Source: Candidatus Melainabacteria bacterium (GTDB lineage Bacteria > Cyanobacteriota > Vampirovibrionia > Obscuribacterales > Obscuribacteraceae). From it: a DNA stretch of 48,228 nucleotides. This document shows positions 1-7,901 of this stretch, one piece after another. The first letter of the stretch is position 1. Each line of letters begins with the position of its first letter. A program made the translations under genes and the position numbers. The notes beneath the pieces are model-generated. The model did not search any database. It saw only the letters and a program-made list of their open reading frames with translations, and was not told the DNA's origin. The stretch is taken from positions 1 to 48,228 of the forward strand of contig PLZS01000186.1 of the NCBI GenBank assembly GCA_003153555.1, given 5' to 3'.

Positions 1-526
1 ATGATGCCGACCATGAAGCATATAGCAACTCGGATGCTCGTTGAGGTGGCTAATGTGACGCAAATGGCTTTGGCGGAAGCCTACATCAATGGAGTGGAGG
101 TTCCCGATTGGCTGCTGCGATCGTTTTTCGATACCTGCATGCCGACTATTTTTAAGTATTTTCCCGCGCTCCTTACCAATCTCGAGCAATCCCAGATGCA
201 CATGATTGACGACATGATTGAAAAACTCGACATCCCGGATGGCGACAACATCCTGGATTTTGGCTGTGGTTGGGGTTGTGTGCTAACAAGGATCTCAGAA
301 CCGTTGAACGCTGGTATCTCAATGGCACGAACTATTCCAAAACACTGACCCGATGGCTGGCAAACTTTGACGATAGCTATACGGATGTCGAAGATCTGGA
401 CTACGGCATTGATTTCGCGAAGTTCCGCCGCATTGGCGGTTTTACCTAATTTGGTTTATCTCCAACTTTGAAAGTTGTGACGGTGAGATCAATGGCAATG
501 GGCAGTTTCTTATGGTTCACGCGTAA
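1..526 (+). pseudogene. Remnant of a cyclopropane-fatty-acyl-phospholipid synthase-type SAM methyltransferase
   Basis: Three reading frames in succession carry parts of one protein. Frame 1 (1 to about 290) gives the N-terminal part and ends in the SAM-binding motif I, ILDFGCGWGCV. The next frame (about 291 to 430) gives VERWYLNGTNYSKTLTRWL, which looks like the C-terminal helical part of CFA synthases. A third frame (about 430 to 526) gives a tail with FISNFESCDGEINGNGQFLM and ends at TAA 524-526. The central methyltransferase core, by family length roughly 150 residues, is missing between the first two parts, so the gene has an internal deletion and at least one more frameshift and should be inactive. 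The first base of the window is an ATG, so the true 5' end may lie upstream. The family call rests on remembered CFA synthase motifs. Confidence 0.65.
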
Positions 527-991
527 TCGTCGATGAGTCGAATTGGACGATATCATTTCGATGCGATTGTTGCCTTTGTCCCGTTGCATGCGGCGTGTTT
601 GCTGTTGCTATGGACGCCGCAACTGGCATGCTCGACGACACCTTAGCGTAATTTCGTTCCGTTGCACCTTACACCCCTATTTCCCTCTGGCTGTATATGC
701 GCTATGGCCTCTAAAGTAAGGGCGCGCTCTTTTTCGTTGACAATGATCATCGAACTCCTGCAACGCCAAAAGTTCGTTGACCTGTTTTTCGCAAGCCGGA
801 GTCCGAGGGTTCAATTCCCCTAGCGCAAGGAATTCTCGCCCACGATGGATTCCTGTCTGGATAAGAGCATCATATCTGGTGGCACAATTCGGATGAATTT
901 GTGATTCGCTGAAGTTCGTAAAACTTGCTGAAGCTTTTCCTAAATCATAGCCCCAACATAGCCCCAACATATGACGAATTTTGGAAAGTCT
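527..991. other. Non-coding stretch between the methyltransferase remnant and the integrase att region
   Basis: I see no credible gene here; the long antisense frame covering 677-1255 overlaps the start of the integrase and tRNA-like DNA and has no family signal. Around 800-830 the plus strand carries a tRNA T-arm-like string (GAGGGTTCAATTCCCCT followed by AGCGC), possibly a worn tRNA 3' end. An 11-bp unit ATAGCCCCAAC is repeated twice in tandem at about 946-969. Confidence 0.4.
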
Positions 992-1038
992 TGCGCGGTA
1001 AGAGACTCGAACTCCTAACCCCCTCGGTGTAAATGAGA
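992..1038 (-). other. tRNA 3' fragment, probable attachment site (att) of the adjacent integrase
   Basis: Read on the minus strand this stretch gives an anticodon loop TTTACAC (anticodon UAC, valine) with an imperfect stem, a variable region, a T-arm (AGGAG, loop TTCGAGT, CTCTT) and an acceptor strand ACCGCGCA. No matching 5' half with a D-arm is visible upstream, so it is a 3' tRNA fragment and not a gene. P4-type integrases typically recombine at tRNA 3' ends and regenerate such fragments, and the integrase gene begins about 135 bp away. The att function is inferred; the tRNA-like fold is seen directly. Confidence 0.55.
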
Positions 1039-1173
1039 GCCGCCCAGAATTAACCGCAACCGATGAGAGCCTACGAGAGCCGCCAATACAGTGAGTTTCA
1101 AATGCTGTATGATTAATGAGGCGAAACGAAATCCAACGAGAATGAACATCAAAAGTAAGGGCAAAGTAAGGGC

Positions 1174-2400
1174 ATGACGAAGCAAAGTGCTCCAGCAAAC
1201 AAGCCACGTAGGCCGCGCACCCACCGAGAAGCCGTAAAGCTGACGAAGGATTCAATATCGAGACTCAATTGCCCTGAAGGATTCAAGCAAGTCTTATATC
1301 CTACTAAGCAACGCGGTCTGTATGTGCGGGCTGCGCGCGGTGGCACACTGACCTGGGTATTCTATAGAAAATTTACAACGACCGAACGCAAAGTTGTGGT
1401 ACGGGAAATCACATTGGGTCGATTTCCAGAAGCCTCCATCGAGCAGGCGCGACTTCGGGCAGAGGAACTCAACGGCACGGTCGGTCGAGGCGAAGATCCG
1501 GTGACACAGAAAGCTGCCGAGAAACAGCGTGGCATCACCTACGGCGAATTGTTCGGAATGTACATCGACCAATATGCCAAACACCATACTAAGCGCTGGC
1601 AAGACGCCATCGATAACCACACAAGACATTTCGCTCGTTTTGATCATGCAGTGGTATCAGCTATTTCCAGGCGAGACGTGCAGAGTTGGATAACCGATCT
1701 GGGAAAAACGAGTGGCAAGCATGCGGCAAACCGCAACTACGACACGATGCGGGCAGTATTCGCATGGGCAATTAAGAAGGAGATATACAACGGGCCTAAC
1801 CCATGTGTTGGTGTGGATCGATTTAAGACGAAGTCACGAGATAGGTTCTTATTGCCAGGCGACGAATTCGCAAGGTTTGAAAAGGCTCTCAATGAAGAGC
1901 CGGACAAAACAATTCGAGATTTCTTCTGGATGTCACTCTACACTGGTGCTCGCCGAGCGAACGTACTCGCCATGCGGTGGGATCAAATCAATGCGGAGCT
2001 ATTCAGCTGGTACATCCCTGACACCAAAAATGGTGATTCTCAAACGATTCCCCTGACAGATGACGCGCTATCGATACTACAGCGACGCAAAGACAATGGA
2101 AGCGAATGGGTATTTCCCTCGCCTCGAAAAGGTCTCACCCGGCACCTTGAGCGCCCTAAATCGGCATGGGCGCGACTCCTCAAACGGGCAAGCATCGCAA
2201 ACTTGCGCATTCACGACTTACGCCGAACTTGTGGCAGTTACATGGCGATGCAAGGAGTGAGCACCACAATAATAGGTAAAGCCCTTGGGCACAAATCGAC
2301 TCAGGCAACAGCAGTATATGCAAGACTGACTCAGGGACCGGTTAGACTGGCTTTACAAAATGCATTTGCAGCACTCGCAGATCCAAGTAAACTACAGTAG
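1174..2400 (+). CDS. int: P4-type tyrosine integrase
   Basis: The 408-residue protein has the layout of P4-family integrases: an N-terminal arm-type DNA-binding domain (DUF4102-like, about residues 20-110), a core-binding domain (about 120-220) and a catalytic domain (about 225-390). Catalytic residues are visible: Arg260 in YTGARRANVL, Lys285 in DTKNG, His347 and Arg350 in HDLRRT, His373 in LGHKS, and the nucleophile Tyr382 in AVYARL. All five are present and the length is normal, so the enzyme looks intact. It should catalyse insertion and excision of the surrounding element at a tRNA 3' end; a tRNA fragment lies just upstream. A convergent gene follows and an excisionase-like HTH gene lies about 1.2 kb downstream. 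Confidence 0.95.
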   Translation: MTKQSAPANKPRRPRTHREAVKLTKDSISRLNCPEGFKQVLYPTKQRGLYVRAARGGTLTWVFYRKFTTTERKVVVREITLGRFPEASIEQARLRAEELNGTVGRGEDPVTQKAAEKQRGITYGELFGMYIDQYAKHHTKRWQDAIDNHTRHFARFDHAVVSAISRRDVQSWITDLGKTSGKHAANRNYDTMRAVFAWAIKKEIYNGPNPCVGVDRFKTKSRDRFLLPGDEFARFEKALNEEPDKTIRDFFWMSLYTGARRANVLAMRWDQINAELFSWYIPDTKNGDSQTIPLTDDALSILQRRKDNGSEWVFPSPRKGLTRHLERPKSAWARLLKRASIANLRIHDLRRTCGSYMAMQGVSTTIIGKALGHKSTQATAVYARLTQGPVRLALQNAFAALADPSKLQ

Positions 2401-2435
2401 ACTCCCATCGGAGTGCAAAGTGGCGTTAGCGAGCA

Positions 2436-3470
2436 CTAGCATGGCTTCTCTTGCTTCTTCTTTTTCTTTTCAGTTCGGCAGGATTCTTTGCGGCAAACCT
2501 TTGCCCGCTTATCCATCTCGCTGATGTCTTTTCCGCAAATGTCGCACCATCGAATTTCAAGATGGGAGTTGCTAATTAGTTGGGCAAACGCCATCGCTAT
2601 TGCGTGCCAGGGGCACCGTATTTGGTATTGCGGTCTGGGCGGTGTTCCTTTCTCGGTCTGAACAAGTGCAGGATTAATTCCCCTGAGCATTATATTTACC
2701 GCCCTAATTAGATAACCTTCTGTGAGCCACAGTAGCTCACTGTTAGTCAGTTCCAGGTGATTCAATCGAGGACTGGCAATAGGTTCAATTTCTTCCCACA
2801 TAAAGGAAGGGTCGCAAAACCAGGCAAGTGTGGTGTCCCGAAAATAAATCTGTGGTAAGCACTGCGCTCTAGCACTTGTCAGAACGGCGCTGCTATCGCT
2901 TCCTAGGTTGCGTAGATATGGCATCCGTTTTTCCTTTTCCTGTTTCTTGAGCAAAGCAATGACTCGCATTTTCGCGTGATTGTCCACCACTTCCTGATCT
3001 CGATCGTTTAGAGCTGCTACTCCATCAGGCTCGTTGGGCTTTCGTTCCTTGATTGTCACAAGCCGGGCAAGCTCCTTATCGCTGCCATCCTTGGCTTTCG
3101 TCCAAGCTTCATAAAGATCGAAAAGCCCTCTTAAGGTCTGGGCTGCCTCAACCATTGGTAGAAAAAGTTCAATCGGATTAGCAATTGAGCCGGAGGAAAA
3201 GTCTACAGAAACTAAACGTCCAGGAAATCCATTCTGGCTATACCATTTCTCCGCATTCTCTATTTCCTGTTCACCCCACGAGCTGCCCGAGCGCCTAGCG
3301 ATACGCAAATAACTTCGCATCAATCTGCGCTGTTCTCGGGGATCAAGCCAGCTGGGTTGGACGGGTTGGTCTGTATAAAGAAGCAAACTAGAGCGTGATT
3401 CTTCCTCGATGATTTCCTTCATCGTCCGAACATCTTTGTGCTGTGGACTTTTCCGCATTTTCCGAACCAC
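2436..3470 (-). CDS. Hypothetical protein with a C-terminal zinc-ribbon-like motif
   Basis: The 344-residue protein starts at a GTG preceded closely by GGGGAGG; an ATG four codons further in is an alternative start. I recognise no enzyme family. The last 35 residues contain four cysteines arranged as CDICG-x(16)-C-x(4)-C followed by a Lys-rich tail, which resembles the zinc finger that closes CGNR/ABATE-type regulators. The middle is charged and probably helical. It is encoded opposite to the integrase and to the HTH gene at 3595, sharing its upstream region with the latter. Within an integrative element it may be a regulator or cargo; this is inference. Confidence 0.7.
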   Translation of the reverse strand: MVRKMRKSPQHKDVRTMKEIIEEESRSSLLLYTDQPVQPSWLDPREQRRLMRSYLRIARRSGSSWGEQEIENAEKWYSQNGFPGRLVSVDFSSGSIANPIELFLPMVEAAQTLRGLFDLYEAWTKAKDGSDKELARLVTIKERKPNEPDGVAALNDRDQEVVDNHAKMRVIALLKKQEKEKRMPYLRNLGSDSSAVLTSARAQCLPQIYFRDTTLAWFCDPSFMWEEIEPIASPRLNHLELTNSELLWLTEGYLIRAVNIMLRGINPALVQTEKGTPPRPQYQIRCPWHAIAMAFAQLISNSHLEIRWCDICGKDISEMDKRAKVCRKESCRTEKKKKKQEKPC

Positions 3471-3594
3471 ATCCTCCCCACAAGCATCTCTTCCCAGGTC
3501 AGCGATTCGGTTTTATTGTATCCCATACGACTCGAAGCGCCCTCATGGAGCGCAACCATGTCACACAGTTTCAAAACATGAGGAGCCGGCTCAT

Positions 3595-3813
3595 ATGAAT
3601 AGCAAGATAGAAAACGACAAACTACTGACGCCTCAGGAAACCTGCCAGATGCTCGGACTCACAAATCGGGATACTCTGAGTGTGTGGCGGTCTACTCAAC
3701 GCTACAATTTGCCATTTGTCAAAATTGGCAGAGTTGTCCGATATAAACAATCAGATGTTATTGCCTTTGTCCGTGCTCATACCCACGGTCGGGAAAAGTC
3801 GCACGATTGCTGA
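3595..3813 (+). CDS. Excisionase-like helix-turn-helix protein
   Basis: This 72-residue protein fits the MerR/excisionase-type HTH_17 family. It has LLTPQETCQMLGLTNRDTLS at the N-terminal half, then WRSTQRYNLPFVKIGRVVRY and a recognition segment KQSDVIAFV. The start ATG is chosen because AGGAG lies nine bases upstream, while the longer open frame reaching back to 3409 runs antisense through the neighbouring gene. Such proteins act as recombination directionality factors or small repressors in integrative elements. Its position between the integrase and the replication initiator supports that role. No experimental basis is visible. Confidence 0.8.
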   Translation: MNSKIENDKLLTPQETCQMLGLTNRDTLSVWRSTQRYNLPFVKIGRVVRYKQSDVIAFVRAHTHGREKSHDC

Positions 3814-3853
3814 TACCTCTCAGTAGATAACGAGGCAGCAATCTCTAGGCGCA

Positions 3854-5728
3854 ATGCCCACAGAAGTCAGCTCGGGACGTTCGCCGAACATCTTCGAGCG
3901 CTCCAAAATCCGTTCGCGTGATCACCGTCGATTGCGTGGATTGGATTCGCGCAACCGTAAGGGATCTATGAGTAGTCCAATCGATGAATCCATAACCGCC
4001 GATGGTGCCAGTACTGGTTTCGAGCCCTATCCCAGCCACCTCTACTTGTCATTACATGCTGATTCTAACCATCTCTCTAACACTCCCCGTAAACAGAGGA
4101 AGGGTCGTTGGTTTAGCCGTCCCACGATCCAGAAGTTACGTGATGCTGCTGCCTGTTTAGAAAATCGCTTTGGTAAGCAGAACATCTTTTTCATCGTACT
4201 CACATTCCCGGGTTCAACCGAAGTTGCGCTGAACGCATTCAGAAAGAATCGCGCATACGCAACGAGTCTTGTTCGCAAATTCCTGCACGAACACCTCGGT
4301 CCCGATCCATACTTTTATCTGCTGTGGGAGCCACAGAACCGATTAGCTCCCCACTTGAATGTGGTTGTCTATATACCAGAACAATGTCGTGCTGCATTCT
4401 CCCACATAGAAATCCAAAATCACTGGTTCAATATTCTGCATAAGATTGGTAAACGAGCTGGCGTCGATATTTTTGCGCGAGCTGGCGGTGGCACATGGGC
4501 AACTTGCAAAGAGTTTGTCCGCGTGTATATCGAACCAGTAGCTCATACGCTGCGAAATTACTTCACGAAGAAAGAAAAAAAGATGCTGGGGCTGAGTCCA
4601 ATTGGGAGGGTACTCGTGAGCCCTGCACTGAAAGAACTGATCAACAGCAAAAGCCTACGTGAGGTGTTCGAGGTTGGCTCAGTGTACGACGCCGACCAAT
4701 ATATTGATATCGCCGCTGGCTTGTGTAGTGGCATTAATTTTAGTCCCCACATCAGCGGCTATTCACACCGACAAATTGGTCAGACGGCTCATATTCCATG
4801 GGAGGCTCTTGATGGTGCTCGTCAGTCCCTGTCCGAAATGGCGAGCTGGTTTTTCCGTCCTGATTCGCAGACAGCCGAAATGCAGACAGCCCGAAGGCGG
4901 ACAAAGAGTAAACGCGTCGTCCGGGTCGCGTTTACTCTTTTCGCTGACGGCTATTGCCGCCTATACTGGTTCTATCAGCGCGATCGACGCAAGTTCAAAG
5001 TAATATCTGACGAAACTAATCAGCCTCCGCTGCTCGACCAGAAGCCAATCGCGACACGACAGGCGCCCAGACCAGAGCAGTTCAGTACATATCAACCGCC
5101 GCGTGTCTCTGGAGCCGTCAGTTCGCAAGTCCTGAATTGCGAAGGGCGGCGCGCGAAGCTCTTCATTCCTGGGAACCAACAGCACAACTATTTCGTTGGG
5201 AAGTTCTTCTTCCTGAACGGAGTCGCCGATCAGTCGCAAATCGACTATGCGATCATTTGTCTTGGCCTATATTTTTGGTACGGCGATGCAGAGAATAGTG
5301 TTCCAGCGCTCGAAGCAGACAATCATGCACGGGGGAGTTTGATCTGGGAAGTGCTTCAGTGTTCCGGCGTCATTGATGCAGCGAACGAGCATCGGATTCG
5401 GCGGCAAATTGAAGCTTGCTGTTCATGGAGAGATAAGGAGTCCCAGCGCAGGCGGCAGCAAGCTGGGAATTTGAAACGCCACATTAAGGCCAGGGCAAAA
5501 ATTCTTGCAGCCTACTCTGATTATGTCGACCGATATGGTCACGAGCCCTCCAACAACTGGCTGGTAAAAACCGCGCGCTCCGATTTGCGCACAATCAAGG
5601 CGGCGTTGGCAGTTGTTACGAGTGGTCGCGTTGATCGAGGGGGACGGCCGGCGGAAACAGCGGGCAGAATAGCCAGCACCCTGATCTGCGCGCAGGCGAA
5701 CGCTCCGACCAGTCGTACTATTTTGTAG
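3854..5728 (+). CDS. Putative HUH-type rolling-circle replication initiator (Rep)
   Basis: The 624-residue protein has the three signatures of rolling-circle Rep endonucleases in order. Motif 1 is FFIVLTFP (residues 112-119). Motif 2 is NRLAPHLNVVVYIP (162-175), with His167-Leu-Asn169 in place of the usual His-hydrophobic-His. Motif 3 is Tyr236-x-x-Lys239 in RNYFTKK, the likely nicking tyrosine. The remaining 380 residues are unrecognised. An ATG at 3968 (residue 39) preceded by AAGGG is a plausible alternative start, since the first 38 residues are basic and low in complexity. With the integrase and HTH gene it makes an integrative, plasmid-like element that could replicate after excision. 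The Asn at the metal-binding position could weaken activity or mark a variant family. Confidence 0.65.
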   Translation: MPTEVSSGRSPNIFERSKIRSRDHRRLRGLDSRNRKGSMSSPIDESITADGASTGFEPYPSHLYLSLHADSNHLSNTPRKQRKGRWFSRPTIQKLRDAAACLENRFGKQNIFFIVLTFPGSTEVALNAFRKNRAYATSLVRKFLHEHLGPDPYFYLLWEPQNRLAPHLNVVVYIPEQCRAAFSHIEIQNHWFNILHKIGKRAGVDIFARAGGGTWATCKEFVRVYIEPVAHTLRNYFTKKEKKMLGLSPIGRVLVSPALKELINSKSLREVFEVGSVYDADQYIDIAAGLCSGINFSPHISGYSHRQIGQTAHIPWEALDGARQSLSEMASWFFRPDSQTAEMQTARRRTKSKRVVRVAFTLFADGYCRLYWFYQRDRRKFKVISDETNQPPLLDQKPIATRQAPRPEQFSTYQPPRVSGAVSSQVLNCEGRRAKLFIPGNQQHNYFVGKFFFLNGVADQSQIDYAIICLGLYFWYGDAENSVPALEADNHARGSLIWEVLQCSGVIDAANEHRIRRQIEACCSWRDKESQRRRQQAGNLKRHIKARAKILAAYSDYVDRYGHEPSNNWLVKTARSDLRTIKAALAVVTSGRVDRGGRPAETAGRIASTLICAQANAPTSRTIL

Positions 5729-6338
5729 TGATGAACACCAACCGCAATCGACAATCCCAGCGCTGACTTTCGGATTGCGAATGGCAGACGCCGCCGCCGG
5801 TGGTGCCGCGATGAGAAACGCGCGATGGTGGATGAAGCGGCGAAGCCAAGGTTCGAGTTTCTCCGCTGTTGCAACCAAAACTCGCTGACTCCAAGTCAGC
5901 TCTCACTTGGCGCAAAGAGCTAGAGTGCGGACTCGCCGACAGACGCCGACCGATCCATGCCCTCGGAGTGAGTGCGCGTTGGTTTTGGTTTGGCTCGCTA
6001 AATTGGCGACAGACCTCCAGGAGCGCATCGTTGAAAAGCTGAAGTCGGAACTCAGACAGGGCGCCATGTCCCCGTAATACTCGGACTCCTGCGCGTCATC
6101 AAGCTCGCGAATGCGGTTTGTCGCCGCTGTTGCGTTTTCGCTGATTGCAGTCGCCGCTGATTGCGTTTGCCGCTGATCGCACAGCCCTCGGAAATGAGTG
6201 GACGGGGAGGGGGCAGTCGGATAGGAACCGTTCGACCCAGCGGTCGTGGGACGCAACCAAGTCGCAAGTTGGGTGCGAATCAGACGACTAGTAGTTCAAC
6301 CGACTTATCATGTAAGCAGTTTCAGCAAGGGGCACGCG
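5729..6338. other. Gene-free stretch downstream of the Rep gene
   Basis: No reading frame here has recognisable protein character on either strand. A short degenerate repeat with the core CGCTGATTGC recurs three times at about 6120-6180. This may be the edge of the integrative element or decayed insertion-sequence DNA. Confidence 0.4.
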
Positions 6339-6842
6339 ATGAAGAAAGCAGCTAGGCGGTGGACCGACGACGAGAAGCTCGCGATGATTCGGGACGCTGA
6401 AAGCCCGGGGAACAGTGTTTCAGCTATCGCGCGCGCGCATGGGGTATCAACTGCACAGTTGTTCGATTGGCGGAAGCGGCTTCGCGAAGGCGGCTGCGGT
6501 AAGCGTTCGAGCGGCGCGGAGGAGAGTCCCGCCAAGGCCCTGCGCACCATGGAGGCAATTGAGGAACTTCACGCCACAGTTGTCGACCAGTTGACGTCAG
6601 CGATTAAAAAGCGCGCGATCAACCCTTACAATGCGGCAACTGCGCTCGCCGGTATCGTAACAAGTTTCTGCAGGCTGGCGGAAGCGAAACCGGCCGTGCT
6701 GGCGCAACTCGAACAAGCCCGCCGGCTACGGCGCGAGCTTGAGGAGAAGGAGGAGCTGACGGTAACGCCTCAGGAGAGCAAGCTCGCGGAACGAGTCTGT
6801 ATCGAATTGATCCGAGAGCGCTTGAATCTGACAGCGCCCTAG
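6339..6842 (+). CDS. HTH transposase-like protein (IS66 TnpA / OrfA type)
   Basis: The protein of 167 residues opens with a helix-turn-helix segment, WTDDEKLAMIRDAESPGNSV then SAIARAHGVSTAQLFDWRKR, typical of the DNA-binding subunit of IS66- and IS3-like transposases. The rest is a charged helical region without a catalytic domain. The start is the ATG at 6339, because upstream residues of the longer frame carry no family similarity. No catalytic partner gene follows, so this is probably an orphan remnant. A 54-bp piece of this gene is duplicated exactly at 7163-7216. Confidence 0.7.
   Translation: MKKAARRWTDDEKLAMIRDAESPGNSVSAIARAHGVSTAQLFDWRKRLREGGCGKRSSGAEESPAKALRTMEAIEELHATVVDQLTSAIKKRAINPYNAATALAGIVTSFCRLAEAKPAVLAQLEQARRLRRELEEKEELTVTPQESKLAERVCIELIRERLNLTAP
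6367..6420 (+). repeat. 54-bp direct repeat, copy 1 (inside the transposase-like gene)
   Basis: This block, running from ACGACGAGAAGC to AACAGTGTTT, is identical to 7163-7216. It encodes the start of the HTH region of the transposase-like gene. Confidence 0.9.
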
Positions 6843-7162
6843 TGCCACGGAACAGAGGATACGCAAAGCAACGAGTTTGCTCGCCTGCGCCTCTCGTCAT
6901 AGGATGCGCGTTTGAGCGATCCTTGACGTGCCGGCAAACTATGCATAAGATCGATTGCTTCGTAGGTCCTAGAGTCAGAGGGCTCACTGCAAGGCCAATG
7001 TTTTGGTCGGCGATCATTTGAGTTGCGGTATTGAAAGTGCGGTAGCGCTGGCGTTGCGCTGGGATGCATGTCGCTCTTGGCCAGCCGAGGCGCTGTCTGA
7101 TTGTTGCCGCGTCGATCATGGACGCACCGCATCTTCATGTGTGGTGATGTTCGTTACTCGCT

Positions 7163-7216
7163 ACGACGAGAAGCTCGCGATGATTCGGGACGCTGAAAGC
7201 CCGGGGAACAGTGTTT
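7163..7216 (+). repeat. 54-bp direct repeat, copy 2 (truncated transposase piece)
   Basis: Identical to 6367-6420. The reading frame stops at TAA immediately after the block, so this is an isolated fragment of a second transposase copy or of a rearranged one. Confidence 0.9.
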
Positions 7217-7543
7217 AAGCCATCGCGCCGCGCCTCTCGTAGATCAACGAGGCAGGTCGCGTCCAGGTCGTTGCCGGTCTGATTGATCACCTGGTGCTTT
7301 GTTTACTCCCCCAAAGACTGACACCGTCTGGCACCGTCTTCACTTATTCGACTTCAGGCGGCTTCCGACAGGCCGTGCCGCAAAGTTACAGCAAGGCAAG
7401 GGAGTGGTATCAAAACGCGCCTGCTTGATTGCACTCTTTTATCGAGATTTGATTCCAAAAAAAGTACAGCGCGCTCATGAAGGAGCTTGATAGCATCGGC
7501 ATATTTCTGCATGCCCGAGTTCCCTCCTGAAACCCCCTTTCCT
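7217..7543. other. Gene-free stretch
   Basis: No credible gene. A 63-residue open frame at 7299-7490 lacks a ribosome binding site and protein-like composition. Confidence 0.4.
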
Positions 7544-7720
7544 TCAGCCTTCCTTAGAGTGCTGCCCGCTTGCTTCAGATTTCAATTTCTGAAGCAACCT
7601 TGTTTGATGTTGTAAAAGGTCGACTATTGCCTCCAGCTTGTTGCAAATAAAAACTCCAATACAACCGCCGAAGATGAATATCAGCACTAATGTGGACAGG
7701 ATTAATTCAAGATTTCCCAT
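7544..7720 (-). CDS. Small single-span membrane protein (58 aa)
   Basis: A 58-residue gene with a strong ribosome binding site (AAGGAGG, nine bases before the ATG). Residues 4-26 form one hydrophobic segment rich in Leu, Ile and Phe with a GGC turn. It is followed by a charged amphipathic tail (NKLEAIVDLLQHQTRLLQKL) that could form a coiled coil. It should sit in the cytoplasmic membrane with the tail on one face. A second small charged frame ends only 17 bases upstream, so the two may be co-expressed downstream of the Sel1-repeat gene. Function unknown; a small accessory or phage-lysis-like role is conceivable but unsupported. Confidence 0.65.
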   Translation of the reverse strand: MGNLELILSTLVLIFIFGGCIGVFICNKLEAIVDLLQHQTRLLQKLKSEASGQHSKEG

Positions 7721-7737
7721 CTTATTGCCCTCCTTTG

Positions 7738-7875
7738 TTAACCACCGGTGGTGGCACTGGTGCTAAAAGCACCTTCTTTTACCTCTTTCAACTCCTTATC
7801 AGTTGCCTCGACTAGCGCGGCTCTGGCTTTCGCACGCATCTTAGCTTGCTCCCGATCTCTTGCTTGGCATGCCAC
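7738..7875 (-). CDS. Possible small charged protein (about 45 aa)
   Basis: From the GTG at 7875 the frame encodes a highly charged, Ala/Lys/Glu-rich helical peptide (REQAKMRAKARAALVEATDK) ending in a Ser/Thr/Gly tail. The frame is open further upstream, where it overlaps the end of the Sel1-repeat gene. The start is uncertain and no clear ribosome binding site decides it. It lies between the Sel1-repeat gene and the small membrane protein gene on the same strand. The composition looks like protein, but it may be a remnant. Confidence 0.35.
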   Translation of the reverse strand: MACQARDREQAKMRAKARAALVEATDKELKEVKEGAFSTSATTGG

Positions 7876-7901
7876 TGGACATAGCAGGTCGTCCTTCGCT
7901 G

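Noticed and set aside
800..830. Second intact tRNA gene on the plus strand
   Set aside because: Only a T-arm-like piece with a mismatched stem is visible; no anticodon or D-arm can be built.
677..1255. 192-residue antisense open frame over the integrase start
   Set aside because: It overlaps the integrase 5' end and the tRNA fragment, has no ribosome binding site and no family character.
5423..5878. Long minus-strand frames opposite the Rep gene end
   Set aside because: They mirror the Rep coding frame and have skewed, Arg/Ala/Pro-rich composition typical of shadows.
6619..7119. 166-residue minus-strand frame opposite the transposase-like gene
   Set aside because: Most of it is antisense to a supported gene, and the rest shows no similarity or ribosome binding site.
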